A stretch of DNA of 64,000 nucleotides from Saccharomyces paradoxus. Taxonomy: Eukaryota; Ascomycota; Saccharomycetes; Saccharomycetales; Saccharomycetaceae. Position 1 is the first letter of the stretch; every line of letters begins with the position of its first letter. The DNA lies in the NCBI RefSeq assembly GCF_002079055.1, contig NC_047487.1, forward strand, positions 124,001 to 188,000, in the 5' to 3' direction. Under the pieces are notes generated by a model that was given only the letters and a program-made list of their open reading frames with translations, did not search any database and was not told where the DNA came from. Positions 9,743 through 21,042 of this stretch are shown here, in pieces. Position numbers and translations under genes: made by a program.

Positions 9743-12700
9743 ATGGAGCAAAATGGCCTTGATCACGACAGCAGATCTAGCATCGATACGACCATCAATG
9801 ACACCCAGAAGACCTTTTTAGAATTTAGATCTTATACCCAACTAAGTGAAAAATTAGCATCCAATCCCTTTTATGCGACACCACACCCGGACGACGATAG
9901 TCTTAAAGGGGTAGCCTCTGCAGTGTCACAAGGTTCCGAATCTGTAGTCTCATGGACAACTTTAACGCACGTATATTCCATCTTGGGTGCTTATGGAGGA
10001 CCCACGTGTTTGTATCCGACAGCCACGTATTTTTTGATGGGCACTTCTAAGGGATGCGTACTCATTTTTAATTATAACGAACATTTGCAGACAATCCTAG
10101 TGCCGACCTTATCTGAGGACCCTTCTGCTCACTCAATAAGAAGTCCAGTGAAATCAATTGTTATATGTTCCGATGGTACCCATGTGGCTGCCTCATACGA
10201 AAATGGAAGTATATGCATTTGGAACTTGAATGTAGGGTATAGAGTGAAACCCGTTTCTGAACCAACAAATAGTATGACCCCAACGCCTGCCTTGCCGGCA
10301 GTCCTACATATCGATGACCATTTAAATAAAGAAATCACCGGGCTGGACTTTTTCGGTGCTCGACATACAGCCTTGATTGTTAGTGATAGAACAGGTAGAG
10401 TATCACTCTACAACGGTTATAGAAGAGGTTTTTGGCAGTTGGTTTATAATTCGAAGAAAATTTTGGATGTGAACTCTTTTGATGAGAAACTAATAAGATC
10501 AAAGTTATCTCCACTAATATCACGAGAGAAAATTTCCACCAATTTGTTGAGCGTACTCACAACTACTCATTTTGCCCTTATTTCATTATCTCCACATGTT
10601 TCTTTGATATTTCAAGAAACCATTGAACCTTCAGTACAAAACTCCCTAGTCGTGAATAGCTCCATTTCATGGACTCAAAACTGTTCCAGGGTTGCTTATT
10701 CTGTAAATAATAAAATTTCCATTATTTCAATGTCTTCATCAGATTTAAATGTTCAGTCCGCTAAACATTCCCCTGAATTTGCAGAATCTATATTATCCAT
10801 TCAATGGATTGATCAGCTCCTACTTGGTGTTTTAACCATATCTCATCAGTTTTTGGTATTGGATCCCCAGCATGACTTCAAAATCCTGTTAAGATTGGAT
10901 TTCCTGATTCATGATTTAATGATCCCGCCTAATAAATATTTTGTAATAAGCAGAAGAAGTTTCTACCTGTTAACGAACTACTCATTCAAAATCGGCAAAT
11001 TTGTGTCCTGGTCAGATATTACTTTAAGACATATATTGAAAGGCAATTACTTGGGTGCATTAGAGTTTATAGAGTCACTTTTGCAACCTTATTGTCCATT
11101 GGCGAATCTGCTAAAATTATACAATAACACGGAAGAGAGGTCTAAACAACTTATGGAACCATTTTATAATTTGTCTTTGGCTGCCTTAAGGTTTCTTATA
11201 AAAAAAGACAACGCTGACTATGGTAGGGTGTATCAACTATTAATGGTTGTTGTTCGTGTTTTTCAGCGATTTTCCAAAAAATTAGACTCGATTCCTTCTC
11301 TAGACGTCTTCTTGGAGCAGGGTCTGGAATTCTTTGAGTTGAAGGATAATGCAGTATATTTTGAAGTTGTAGCAAACATTGTTGCACAAGGATCCGTTAT
11401 GTCAATTACCCCAGTTCTTTTCAGGTCAATAATTGATTACTATGCTAAGGAGGAAAATTTAAAAGTAATTGAGGACTTGATTATTATGCTAGATCCTGCT
11501 ACACTAGATGTGGATCTAGCTGTCAAATTATGCCAAAATTATAATTTGTTCGATTTATTAATATATATTTGGAACAAGATTTTTGATGATTACCAAACCC
11601 CGCTGGTGGACTTGATTTACAGAATTTCTAACCAAAGTGAAAAATGTGTCATTTTCAATGGTCCTCAAGCACCTCCTGAAACGACTATATTTGATTATCT
11701 AACGTATATTCTTACTGGTAGGCAATATCCACAGAACTTGTCCATATCTCCCAGTAGTAAATGCATTGAAATACAAAGAGAACTCTCAGCATTTATTTTT
11801 AGTGGTTTCTCCATAAAATGGCCATTCAACAGTGACCATAAGCTTTACATATGTGAAAATCCGGAAGAAGAGCCAGCTTTCCCCTATTTCCATCTTTTAT
11901 TGAAATCCAATCCCAGTAGGTTTTTAGCAATGCTCAATGAAGTGTTTGAAGCGTCCTTGTTTAACGATGACAATGATATGGTTACGTCAGCTGAAGGGCC
12001 TGAATCGATCAGTAGGCAATATGTTACTGACCTATTATTGGATGCTATGAAAACCACGGAGCATTCTGACAACATTAGGGTACTTGTTGCGATTTTCATT
12101 GCAACCAGTATATCAAAATACCCTCAATTTATCAAAGTATCTAATCAAGCGCTAGATTGCGTTGTTAGTACTATATGCTCTTCCAGAGTTGAAGGTATAT
12201 ACGAAATTTCTCAACTAGCTTTAGAAGCACTTCTACCCTATTATCATTCAAAAACAGCTGAAAATTTTATACTGGAGTTAAGAGAGAAAAAGTTCAATAA
12301 AGTTCTTTTCCACATCTATAAAAGTGAAAATAAATACTCCAATGCACTTTCACTTCTTTTAGAAACTAAAGACGTCGAAAAAGAATATAACACTGATATT
12401 GTATCAATAACTGAGTATATACTCAAAAAATGCCCATCTGGAAGTCAGGAATGTAGCAAAGTTATTGAAGTTATCGAGAAGAACTTTGAACTTCTTCTTT
12501 TAAGGATTGGTATCGAGAAATGTGTGACGATTTTCTCTAACTTTGACTATAGCCTTCATCAAGAAATATTAAAAGTAAAGACTGAAGAAACCCAGCAAAA
12601 ATATTTAGATAAGCTTTTCTCTATTCCAAATGTCAACAATAAGGTCGATAAGCGTTTAAGGAATTTGTACATCGAGTTGAATAGTAAACTAAAGAGTAAA

Positions 12701-13561
12701 AGGGAAATGATTCTTTGGCTAAATAGTACAGATCTCAGCAATGCTGAGAGCTTACATGTTCTGGACTTACTAAATCAAGATTCTAATCTTGAAGCTGCAG
12801 CTATAATTCATGAACGCCTAGAAAACTTCAACCTAGCAGTCAGGGATTTATTGAGCTTTATTGAACAATGTTTAAATGAAGGGGAAACAAATATAACTAC
12901 TTTATTGGATTGTTTGAGGCGGGCATTTGATGATTGTAATTCTGCTGGTGCTGAGAAGAAATCGTGTTGGATATTATTGATTACATTTCTAATCACTCTA
13001 TATGGGAAATACCCTGCACACAATGAAAGGAAAGATTTATGTAATAAACTACTGGAAGAAGCATTTTTGGGATTGGTTAGGTCCAAAAGTTCCTCTCAGA
13101 AGGATTCGGGTGGGGAATTCTGGGAAATAATGTCTTCTGTTCTTGAGCACCAAGACGTTATTCTAATGAAAGTTCAAGATTTAAAACAACTACTAATGAA
13201 TGTTTTTAATACTTACAAATTGGAGAGATCGCTCTCTGAGTTGATTCAGAAGGTAATAGAGGATTCTTCGCAAGATCTTGTTCAGCAGTATAGAAAGTTT
13301 CTGAGTGAAGGGTGGTCTATACACACCGACGACTGCGAAGTCTGCGGGAAAAAAATATGGGGAGCTGGCCTGGATCCATTACTTTTTCTAGTTTGGGAAA
13401 ATGTACAGCGCCACCAGGATATGATTAGTGTAGATCTCAAAACTCCCCTTGTCATATTCAAATGTCACCATGGCTTTCACCAGACTTGCCTCGAAAACCT
13501 GGCTCAGAAACCCAATGAATATTCTTGTTTAATTTGCCAAACAGAATCTAACCCAGACTAA
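9743..13561 (+). CDS. VPS8: Vps8, CORVET tethering subunit with C-terminal RING
   Basis: The 1272-residue protein starts MEQNGLDHDSRSS. Vps8 is a CORVET-specific subunit that binds the Rab5 GTPase Vps21 and tethers endosomes on the way to the vacuole. The N-terminal third is a WD40-like propeller (for example VICSDGTHVAASYENGSICIWNLN near 150). A long alpha-solenoid follows. A RING-H2 domain begins at Cys1198 (CEVCGKKIWG) and runs through CHHGFHQTCLENLAQ to CLICQ. The C terminus ends ESNPD, two residues shorter and different in the last residues from S288C as remembered. It converges on TFC3 with only 68 bp between stop codons. Confidence 0.97.
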   Translation: MEQNGLDHDSRSSIDTTINDTQKTFLEFRSYTQLSEKLASNPFYATPHPDDDSLKGVASAVSQGSESVVSWTTLTHVYSILGAYGGPTCLYPTATYFLMGTSKGCVLIFNYNEHLQTILVPTLSEDPSAHSIRSPVKSIVICSDGTHVAASYENGSICIWNLNVGYRVKPVSEPTNSMTPTPALPAVLHIDDHLNKEITGLDFFGARHTALIVSDRTGRVSLYNGYRRGFWQLVYNSKKILDVNSFDEKLIRSKLSPLISREKISTNLLSVLTTTHFALISLSPHVSLIFQETIEPSVQNSLVVNSSISWTQNCSRVAYSVNNKISIISMSSSDLNVQSAKHSPEFAESILSIQWIDQLLLGVLTISHQFLVLDPQHDFKILLRLDFLIHDLMIPPNKYFVISRRSFYLLTNYSFKIGKFVSWSDITLRHILKGNYLGALEFIESLLQPYCPLANLLKLYNNTEERSKQLMEPFYNLSLAALRFLIKKDNADYGRVYQLLMVVVRVFQRFSKKLDSIPSLDVFLEQGLEFFELKDNAVYFEVVANIVAQGSVMSITPVLFRSIIDYYAKEENLKVIEDLIIMLDPATLDVDLAVKLCQNYNLFDLLIYIWNKIFDDYQTPLVDLIYRISNQSEKCVIFNGPQAPPETTIFDYLTYILTGRQYPQNLSISPSSKCIEIQRELSAFIFSGFSIKWPFNSDHKLYICENPEEEPAFPYFHLLLKSNPSRFLAMLNEVFEASLFNDDNDMVTSAEGPESISRQYVTDLLLDAMKTTEHSDNIRVLVAIFIATSISKYPQFIKVSNQALDCVVSTICSSRVEGIYEISQLALEALLPYYHSKTAENFILELREKKFNKVLFHIYKSENKYSNALSLLLETKDVEKEYNTDIVSITEYILKKCPSGSQECSKVIEVIEKNFELLLLRIGIEKCVTIFSNFDYSLHQEILKVKTEETQQKYLDKLFSIPNVNNKVDKRLRNLYIELNSKLKSKREMILWLNSTDLSNAESLHVLDLLNQDSNLEAAAIIHERLENFNLAVRDLLSFIEQCLNEGETNITTLLDCLRRAFDDCNSAGAEKKSCWILLITFLITLYGKYPAHNERKDLCNKLLEEAFLGLVRSKSSSQKDSGGEFWEIMSSVLEHQDVILMKVQDLKQLLMNVFNTYKLERSLSELIQKVIEDSSQDLVQQYRKFLSEGWSIHTDDCEVCGKKIWGAGLDPLLFLVWENVQRHQDMISVDLKTPLVIFKCHHGFHQTCLENLAQKPNEYSCLICQTESNPD

Positions 13562-13629
13562 CATAACCTTTTCTAAATATATAATACAGCTTTCGTTACA
13601 TAAAAGTAAAATTTATATTCCTCCTATAA

Positions 13630-16600
13630 TTAAGTAAACTCAAATATAGAATACCAATTATGGTTAACCCAGAAGCCATTAAAATCCGTATTCATTAATA
13701 CTTGTCTTTCTAGGAGCCATCTACATATTTCCGATATTTCATGGAGCGAAAGCACTTCATGGCATCTAAATTGCAGTCTACTTAACGTTATCCCTGGATG
13801 AAATTTTACCTCATTAACGACCATAGTAACTACTTGTTTCCATATGTTTGACCTAATGGAACCAGATCCATCCACCCATAAACGCGAAAATGGTTTGCCA
13901 AGTGGGATCTTGACAGCCGAATTTTTTGGTGTATTCCACTTTCTCTGAGATTTGGCATATATAATCAAAGGTGGAGTTAATGTTCTTATTTCAAATCTTC
14001 TTGAGGTATAAGTTAATGGCCGAACGTTCCTCATCATTGGAATTACATCCATATTTAATAGCTCGCCCGAAATCAAATCAATCAGAACCCAGGAGGATAT
14101 GTCGGACGGTTCTTGATTAATGACAATAGCGTTTCCGGCCTCCAATAACTCATTAATCTTACATCTATACTGCAAAGCTACTCCGAAATCTTTATAGTTT
14201 CCTCTACTTTCTAAAATGTCTGGTAAAGTATCGGTACATTCAAGTTTTGAACCATGAAGGTAAATTTGCTTTTCCTTAGCCATATCCATGATGACATTAT
14301 CTATTGATTCCTTTCCAACATTCTTCAACGCCTCTATTTCATTTCGAGTAGTCGAAGAATTTTCTATTAATATAGACCGGATCACTGTACGGATATAATC
14401 GTCGCTTTGACTTTTCGATAAGTCCTTCGTAAAACCGGAAATCCTTTTAGTGTAAGTTTTTTTTAACGAAGAAATCTCTCTTTGAATCATAGAAGACATG
14501 GCCAGATCATTGGTAGAATGTGGTAATGTATCGTCACGGACCAAAGTGAATCTTTTCCTATTCTCTTCATAGTTCTTATAAAGATAGAGCGACCTCTTAA
14601 TTTCTTTCTCATCAAATGAGGTCCAAATGTCAAGCAATTTAATAAGATCTAGTTCTTCAACATCATTCAACGAAATTCTTTCACCTTTTATGGCTAGAAC
14701 AAGCACCTTTTTCCACTTATCCACATACGCCCTCCAACCGCTATGACCCATTCTCACTCGCCGTGCTGTCCATTTCTTTTTTAGATTATCTAAAGAATTA
14801 TTAGGAAATAATTTTGTTATTTTGTCCCACAATATTTCGTTTTTAATACTTTTAGTAATGACAACAGCTTTGATTAAAGCCTGAACACCATCCTTAGTAC
14901 CTGCATGATAAATGGTTTTGGTTTCTTTAGTATTTTCAACAACCGCTGGTGTCCTGCTGGCAGACAATTTTTTGTCTCTGTTTTTGATCTTTCCGTCTGA
15001 TACATTGACTGACATACTCTTCTTAGAGGTAGCCCCATCTGAAGCTTTAGGCTTTGCATTCTTTTGGCGGTTCTGAAACTTACGAATTCTTTCAACTGAC
15101 TTCTTTCCTCTATGAAATCTATTTTTCTCCGTTTGATCAAAAAAGAATATTTCCGTATCGTGTATTACATCAGTAAAGGTTGCTTTTTTACTATCTTTTT
15201 CTTTCAAGATGTAGCTTTGGATAGCGTCCTCCCCAATGGTGGGCAGAAAAATGATTTTTCTTCCTGATACAGGCTCTGTTCTTGCTCCTAATTTTTCGCT
15301 TTCTACCATCAAGTTAACATCCCCGCGGACAGTCTTTTTATCCAATGTCGTTACAGAGCCCATACATTTGGAAACGCTTTCATAAAATTGTTCCCTCAGA
15401 TATGCTACCCCACCAATCGTATTCATAACTTTCAAAATGGCTCGCTGTCTCTGTAGCGAACGTAAAGAGCGAGCAGAAAAGCCGCCGAAGTTAACCACCT
15501 TGCCTTTGATAACGGTACCTCTATTCGAACTTGGACTATCTTCAGTGGCTTTTGACTCTTGCGTGGCACCGCCATGTTGCTCGAGCTTAATCCTTTTGGG
15601 AGTCGAAACGTTTCCCTTAACAGAAGCATCAGTTGTGTTTTTAACCTGCCTCTTCCGCTTGTTTTTATTCGGAGTTTTTTTGGAGTTTGGAGGAATTTTC
15701 AAGTCACCGTGCCAGAAGAATATATCTTGCCCATCTCTATCCCTTGTAAATCTAACGGTATTGTTGAGTGCGACAAAATTATCCTCGTTAAGAGTTTTCA
15801 AATCAGTATGAGATTTGCCTGGTTCGTCAAATCCTTTTGGAACAGATATTTCGTCTTCCGCATTTGTTAACTTTTGAAAGTTCTGAGCCGTGAACAACCT
15901 AAAGAACTTCTTTTTTCCCTCAAAATCATATATGCGGAAAAGCCTATAACCTCCTGTATTGTCTTTTTGCCTATCCAGACTTTCTAAATAGTACTCACTT
16001 GATTTGGTAAAAGCTCGCTGAAATTCTTTTCCGGTAATTCGATTGACAACATCCATAGTTGATATTCCTTTAAGGCCGGACTTATCTGCAATGTCATAAG
16101 TCTGATTTTGTAGTGGATAGAATCGATTAAGAAGGACTTCATTCTTTACGGCATTCTCCTTGTCTTCCATAACGAGACCTTGATTTTGTAATAGATCAGT
16201 TGCATTGAAATTATCTAAACCATCGACTGAGTCATCATCTTCCAAACCTGCCTTACTATCTGATACAGAATCCTCATCCGCACTATTACTATCATACTCA
16301 AATGAAGGCGAGCATTTAGAGTCTGGAATGTCTTTCACATATTTCACGCATCTAATTTTAATGGCAGGATTCTTGGGTGATACTACAAGCACTTTCTTTA
16401 AGTACTCTTTTTCATCCAACCATGCAATCGCTGCAATAAAAGCTTTTGAGAGCCTTTTCTCTTTGTCAAATTTCAGTTCACGCTTCAAATCAATTATCTG
16501 GCGAATACCATTTTTCGATCGTTTTACCACCTCAACGATTGTTGCCAAATGATCCCTAATGTTAATATAGGGATTACTATCTATCCCGTCATGGCTAAAT

Positions 16601-17202
16601 TTTTTTAGCTTTAACAGCTTCACGACGTGTCCTTTGTAAATCAGTTGCGAGCTCGTTAAGAGATGGCATATTTTCTTGATACGTCCTGTTACACTTCTTG
16701 GATCTTGGCCAGTTATCTGTGCAAGATCCATAGTATTGATCCCCTTTTCTCCAGCTTTGGCAACTTCAAGAAGTAGTTCAAATGCTGAATTCCCGATAGT
16801 TGACTCCTTCTTTGTGTATCCAGTTAATAACGTCCACAGGCTGTCCTCAGTAATCCCTACTGAGTATGAATGACTAGTGTCGTCTATAATATTTGTCACG
16901 TTTTTAGTTGTTATAACGCTATCACAGTACACCTCGATGTCCTTTTTCAACATCACGCATGAAAGCACAAATTGTTTAACTTTCTCGTCAGACAAATCAA
17001 AATATTTACGAGATATATCCCAAAGCTGATTTAACGTAATTTCTTTAATAAGTCGTTAGTAAATAATCTTACAATATATCACGTTTCTCACCTGAAAAGA
17101 ACATGGAATAGAAGAATGAGGCATATACATACTTCCTTTATTTGATGCAATTTCATCAGACACTATTTTAACCAGTTCATCAGGATAAATTGTCAACGCC
17201 AT
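13630..17202 (-). CDS. TFC3: Tfc3 (tau138), B-box-binding subunit of TFIIIC; two exons
   Basis: Exon 1 is 17133-17202 (70 bp) and exon 2 is 13630-17042; the product is 1160 residues, starting MALTIYPDELVKIVSDEIASN. The 90 bp intron (17043-17132) begins GTATGT, has a TACTAAC branch site (17055-17061 on the minus strand) only about a dozen bases from the 3' end, and ends AAG. Tfc3 is the largest TFIIIC subunit and contacts the B box of tRNA genes. Winged-helix-like regions are expected in the N-terminal third (GINTMDLAQITGQDPRSVTGRIKK), and a basic linker region occupies residues 440-700. The branch-to-acceptor spacing is short. It ends about 300 bp from CEN1. Confidence 0.95.
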
Positions 17203-17497
17203 ATTTTCTGTGGCTGGTTTGCTTCAATCAACCGTCCTCTTCTTTGCTTCTGCAAGAGGAAAAGATATGTGTGATTAATTGTTTATTTTTACTTTCGCGA
17301 GTTAAAGCGCCCCTTCTGATGCAAAAAATCCAGTTAGTTGTATTTGACACTACAAAACTAGAGAAAAGCAGAACAACAAAAAACCCTTAAAAATTTACTA
17401 GCATTCACAGTTCAATCTGCTTAAATAAACAATTATTAGATATACTATATTCAGCTTAACATAATGATTAAAAACATTTTTAGGCTTTGTGAGTTTA

Positions 17498-17614
17498 ATC
17501 ACATGTTACTTTTATAAAATAATTATATTATATTTTAAATATATCAAAGTTTCTTTCATTTTTTAGATTACTTTAAGATAATAAATATATGTTTTTGGTT
17601 TCCGAAACGTTTAA
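17498..17614 (+). other. CEN1: CEN1, point centromere (CDEI-CDEII-CDEIII)
   Basis: CDEI reads ATCACATG at 17498-17505, a match to RTCACRTG, the Cbf1 site. CDEII is the next 84 bp, almost entirely A and T, within the 78-86 bp range of budding yeast. CDEIII at about 17590-17614 reads TGTTTTTGGTTTCCGAAAC and continues A/T-rich, with the essential CCG at 17602-17604 bound by CBF3. The location between TFC3 and NUP60 is that of CEN1. All three elements look functional. Confidence 0.97.
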
Positions 17615-18288
17615 AATATGTTATATTTCGGAACACTTTTTTAAGCGCTTTTCTCTATGCAGCATTCGATCGAGATACATTTATTATAATGGCAAAGAAT
17701 GGTTAAGCAGCTAAGTAGTGAATTATATTAGTTCGATCATGTGTGGATTCAAATATCGGTATATAATAACCCTCTTGAGCAAACATTTTTTGGAAGAGTC
17801 ACTACTGAAATGAGAACATACCCGTCCAGAATGTGAGAGGGCGACGAACAATTTCATTCATAAACAGAATACCCTTTTCCCCTACTGGTCAGAAAATCTA
17901 TTTTTTAAATGCTTGCTGCCTTGCGAATCGAGTTAGTTATGTTCTTGTAATTATTCGATGGATTGCCAACGATGATGCGGCATTTCGCAAGACTGAGAGC
18001 CAAGAATTCAAAGGATAGTGTAAGAGTCATTAGATGGTTTTATTAATATCATAGCATTCAAGAACTTTTCAAGTGTAGCCAAAACGTTCGCTTCTCTGTC
18101 GACACTTGCCATCTTCTATTATGTCAGAAAGTTATTTTTCCTTTTTTTTTTTTGAAACTTTTTTTCTCTCAAAAATAAAAGATGTAAGAACCAGCGATAG
18201 CCCATTGTGTAATGTGTATTTCTAACCATCAAACACTATACCTCTACGCCAAATAGACAACGCAAGACACTCTATAAACGGAAACCCA
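17615..18288. other. Pericentromeric spacer and NUP60 upstream region
   Basis: About 670 bp separate CDEIII from the NUP60 start, the same as the spacing I recall in S288C. It holds A/T-rich DNA, a T-run at 18142-18154 and a poly(T)-rich stretch at 18160-18175 that probably belongs to the NUP60 promoter. I see no gene or repeat here. Confidence 0.5.
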
Positions 18289-19908
18289 ATGCACCATAAA
18301 TCATTAAGGAGAGCTAGCGCTAATATGCCTTCGGCTCCCTATAGAAAGCAAGTTATTGGCAATGCACGCAAGAAACCAAGCCTTTTCTCCAAAATAAAAA
18401 CCTTTTTTACTCAAAAAGATCCAATGAGAGCAAGTTCAAGGAATAATGTTACTAATGAAAAATTGCGCAATGAGGCTTTTAACAGAAGAATCTCAAGTAT
18501 GCCTGGAGGATATTTCCATTCTGAAATATCCCCGGATTCTACTTTCAACCGCTCTGTAGTAGTTTCTGCAATGGGAGAAAACAGAAATGGCATTGAGAAC
18601 AAAGAAGAACGGTATGATGAAACGCATGAAACGAACGTTTCCAACGCGAAGCTTGCAACCTTTTTTAGTAAAAAAGGTAATGAGCCTTTATCGGAAATTG
18701 AAATAGAGGGTGTGGTGTCACTGTTACAAAAATCAAGCAAATCCATGATAACATCGGAAAGAGAACAAAAATCAGCAGAAGGTAGTAACGTCGATCAGTC
18801 CCTTATTTTGAAAGAGTCAGGAAGTACGCCAATCGGCCTATCTAATGCGCCGACGTTTAATCCGAAATATGATACTTCAAATGCTTCAATGAATACAACT
18901 TTAGGAAGCATTGGCTCAAGAAAATACAGTTTTAACTATTCCAGTCTACCCTCTCCATACAAAGCAACTGTTTATAGGTATAGCGCAGCAAAAAAGATCC
19001 CCGATACATACACAGCCAACACATCCACTCAAAGCATAGCTTCCGCTAAATCAGTAAGAACTGGTGTTTCAAAGTCAGCACCTACTAAGAAAATAAGCAA
19101 TACGGCTGCAGCATTGGTTTCGCTACTAGATGAAAAAGATACTAAGAGGAATAATGCAGCTTCGGAACTCGCTAATCCATACTCTTCTTATGTAAGCCAA
19201 ATACGCAAACATAAGAGGGATTCTCCAAATGCTGTACCAAGGCAAGAGGACAGTCAAGAATCTACGGTTAAGCCTTTACTTGAGAACGGTCCTGAACAAG
19301 TTGAAGAACCAATGAAACAAGTTTACGTCACCAAAATTTCACCATCTGCGCCAAGCAAGGATTCTTTTACTAAATACAAACCTGCAAGGTCTTCATCCTT
19401 ACGCTCGAATGTCGTGGTAGCTGAAACCTCCCCTGAAAAGAAGGAGAATGTAGGTAAACCTCCATCTTCTACTTTTAACTTTTCCTTTAATACTCCAAAG
19501 AACGTTGAAGACACTGAAAATGGATATAAGAACGAGAATGCACCTTCTGCACCATCAAAGGAATTTAATTTTTCCAACCTACAGACGAAGCCGTTAGTTG
19601 GAAAGCCAATAACTGAACTTTCTAAAGGCGATTCTACTCCGGTCAAATCTGCTGACTTTTCGGTTACTCCTCAAAAAAGTACATCGAAGAGCTTTGTTTT
19701 CAGCAGTGTCCAAAAGAAATCACAGTTTAATCTCTCGCAAGAAAGAGATAACGAAGTTAAACATATGGACTCCTCAATATATAATGACTTTTCGAAAGAA
19801 GAGCCGGAAGAGTTTGATTTTGATGTTCCCGTGGAGTCTAAACAAGTAGGAAATGACTTGGTTGATGAAAATAAAGTTGAGGCTTTCAGGTCTTTATTCA
19901 CTTTTTGA
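18289..19908 (+). CDS. NUP60: Nup60, nuclear-basket FG nucleoporin
   Basis: The 539-residue protein starts MHHKSLRRASANMPSAPYRK. Nup60 lines the nuclear face of the pore; it anchors Mlp1 and Nup2 and helps chromatin attachment. The basic N terminus (residues 1-50, with KKPSLFSKIKTFFTQKD) fits the known amphipathic membrane-binding helix. The middle is Ser-rich and probably disordered. Phe-based repeats lie in the C-terminal third (FNFSFNTP, FNFSNLQ, FVFSSVQ), where Nup2 and karyopherins bind. The length equals that of the known protein. Confidence 0.97.
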   Translation: MHHKSLRRASANMPSAPYRKQVIGNARKKPSLFSKIKTFFTQKDPMRASSRNNVTNEKLRNEAFNRRISSMPGGYFHSEISPDSTFNRSVVVSAMGENRNGIENKEERYDETHETNVSNAKLATFFSKKGNEPLSEIEIEGVVSLLQKSSKSMITSEREQKSAEGSNVDQSLILKESGSTPIGLSNAPTFNPKYDTSNASMNTTLGSIGSRKYSFNYSSLPSPYKATVYRYSAAKKIPDTYTANTSTQSIASAKSVRTGVSKSAPTKKISNTAAALVSLLDEKDTKRNNAASELANPYSSYVSQIRKHKRDSPNAVPRQEDSQESTVKPLLENGPEQVEEPMKQVYVTKISPSAPSKDSFTKYKPARSSSLRSNVVVAETSPEKKENVGKPPSSTFNFSFNTPKNVEDTENGYKNENAPSAPSKEFNFSNLQTKPLVGKPITELSKGDSTPVKSADFSVTPQKSTSKSFVFSSVQKKSQFNLSQERDNEVKHMDSSIYNDFSKEEPEEFDFDVPVESKQVGNDLVDENKVEAFRSLFTF

Positions 19909-20101
19909 TAATAAAATTTTAACCGTGCCGTAATTACTGTATAACCCAACTTAATATGTAAGTTTGTGTAAAATATCATGCCAAGATGATATTATTTCGT
20001 CTTCATTCTATATTTTTACTTTTTCAGAAAGAAGGGAGACCTTCAGCAGCTCTTATAAATTATAAATATCTAAAAAGATACATAAAAGGCTTTTCATTTA
20101 A

Positions 20102-20761
20102 TCATAAAATTTTTTGCTTAACGAAAAATTTGCCCAAGTGTTTCATTTGCCAGCCACAGGTAACAGCAAGAACAATTAGTTGAATAACAATCCACCACAT
20201 GGCACGGGAATTAACGGCTTCTGATGCGTCTCTAAAGGTAGCTTCACGATCTCTCATCAATTTTTGCTCTCTTCTAATTTCGCCAATCTTGGAGTTCAAG
20301 ATATTAACCTTGGCATGTAGGATGTCAATAGTGGCTTTACCCTTAGAATCTAACTTTTCGTCTGAGCCAACTTGGAATTCAACGTCAATCTTTGTTTTGG
20401 CCTTAATCAACCAGCCACCGGCTTCAGGCTGAATACAAATCTTATGCTCACCTGAATCAGTCGCAAGGAAAGTTAAATCACCACTTGCTGAAACTTTCTG
20501 ATGAACAACCAAGTGGTTATCATCAAAAGTTTCTTCAATATCAATCACGAGGCCAAAATCTTGCGCACCAGCGTCTCTATAACCTTGTAATTGGTCATCG
20601 TAAATTTGTGCCTTGTACGTTGCCTGGAACAAAGTACCTTTTGACAATTCCTTGTGGAAGCATTTACGTTCAGCACCGGAAGTATAATAATAGAACGCAG
20701 TAACTTGAGCAGGCAAAATTAAACAGCAGGCAAAAACCTGTAAAAGAGAAGTTAAAAGCAT
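20102..20761 (-). CDS. ERP1: Erp1, p24-family cargo receptor with dilysine signal
   Basis: The 219-residue protein has an N-terminal signal peptide (MLLTSLLQVFACCLILPAQVTA), a GOLD-type luminal domain with the two family cysteines (ERKCFHKEL and EHKICIQPE), and a coiled-coil segment around residues 150-180. One transmembrane helix (MWWIVIQLIVLAVTCGW) precedes a cytosolic tail ending KQKIL. That tail fits the KxKxx rule for COPI retrieval. Erp1 partners Erp2, Emp24 and Erv25 in cycling between ER and Golgi. It converges on NUP60. Confidence 0.97.
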   Translation of the reverse strand: MLLTSLLQVFACCLILPAQVTAFYYYTSGAERKCFHKELSKGTLFQATYKAQIYDDQLQGYRDAGAQDFGLVIDIEETFDDNHLVVHQKVSASGDLTFLATDSGEHKICIQPEAGGWLIKAKTKIDVEFQVGSDEKLDSKGKATIDILHAKVNILNSKIGEIRREQKLMRDREATFRDASEAVNSRAMWWIVIQLIVLAVTCGWQMKHLGKFFVKQKIL

Positions 20762-21042
20762 GGTTAGTAGAGAGATTGGTTACCTTTAAATACTTTTCCA
20801 AATCGCAGAGAAAAGATGGAAGATAGAGTAAGTCTTGTATGTACGCATTTCTGCTGATGTGTTTTTTTTCAGCTTATTACGCGATTCATTTTTTTTTACG
20901 GTAACAGAAGAAACTCACGCACAAAAAATATAACATAAATAGAATAATAGGTTGACGACTATATTGATTCTTCCAGTGGGGTCAAAGCATCAAAAGCGAG
21001 CCCTTTCCCTTGTGTAACAGTTTCAGCTGAGTTTTTTTTGTT

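Noticed and set aside
13562-13629. Possible ARS108 core between VPS8 and TFC3
   Set aside because: The best consensus match is about 9 of 11 bases, too weak to call although I recall an origin near here in S288C.
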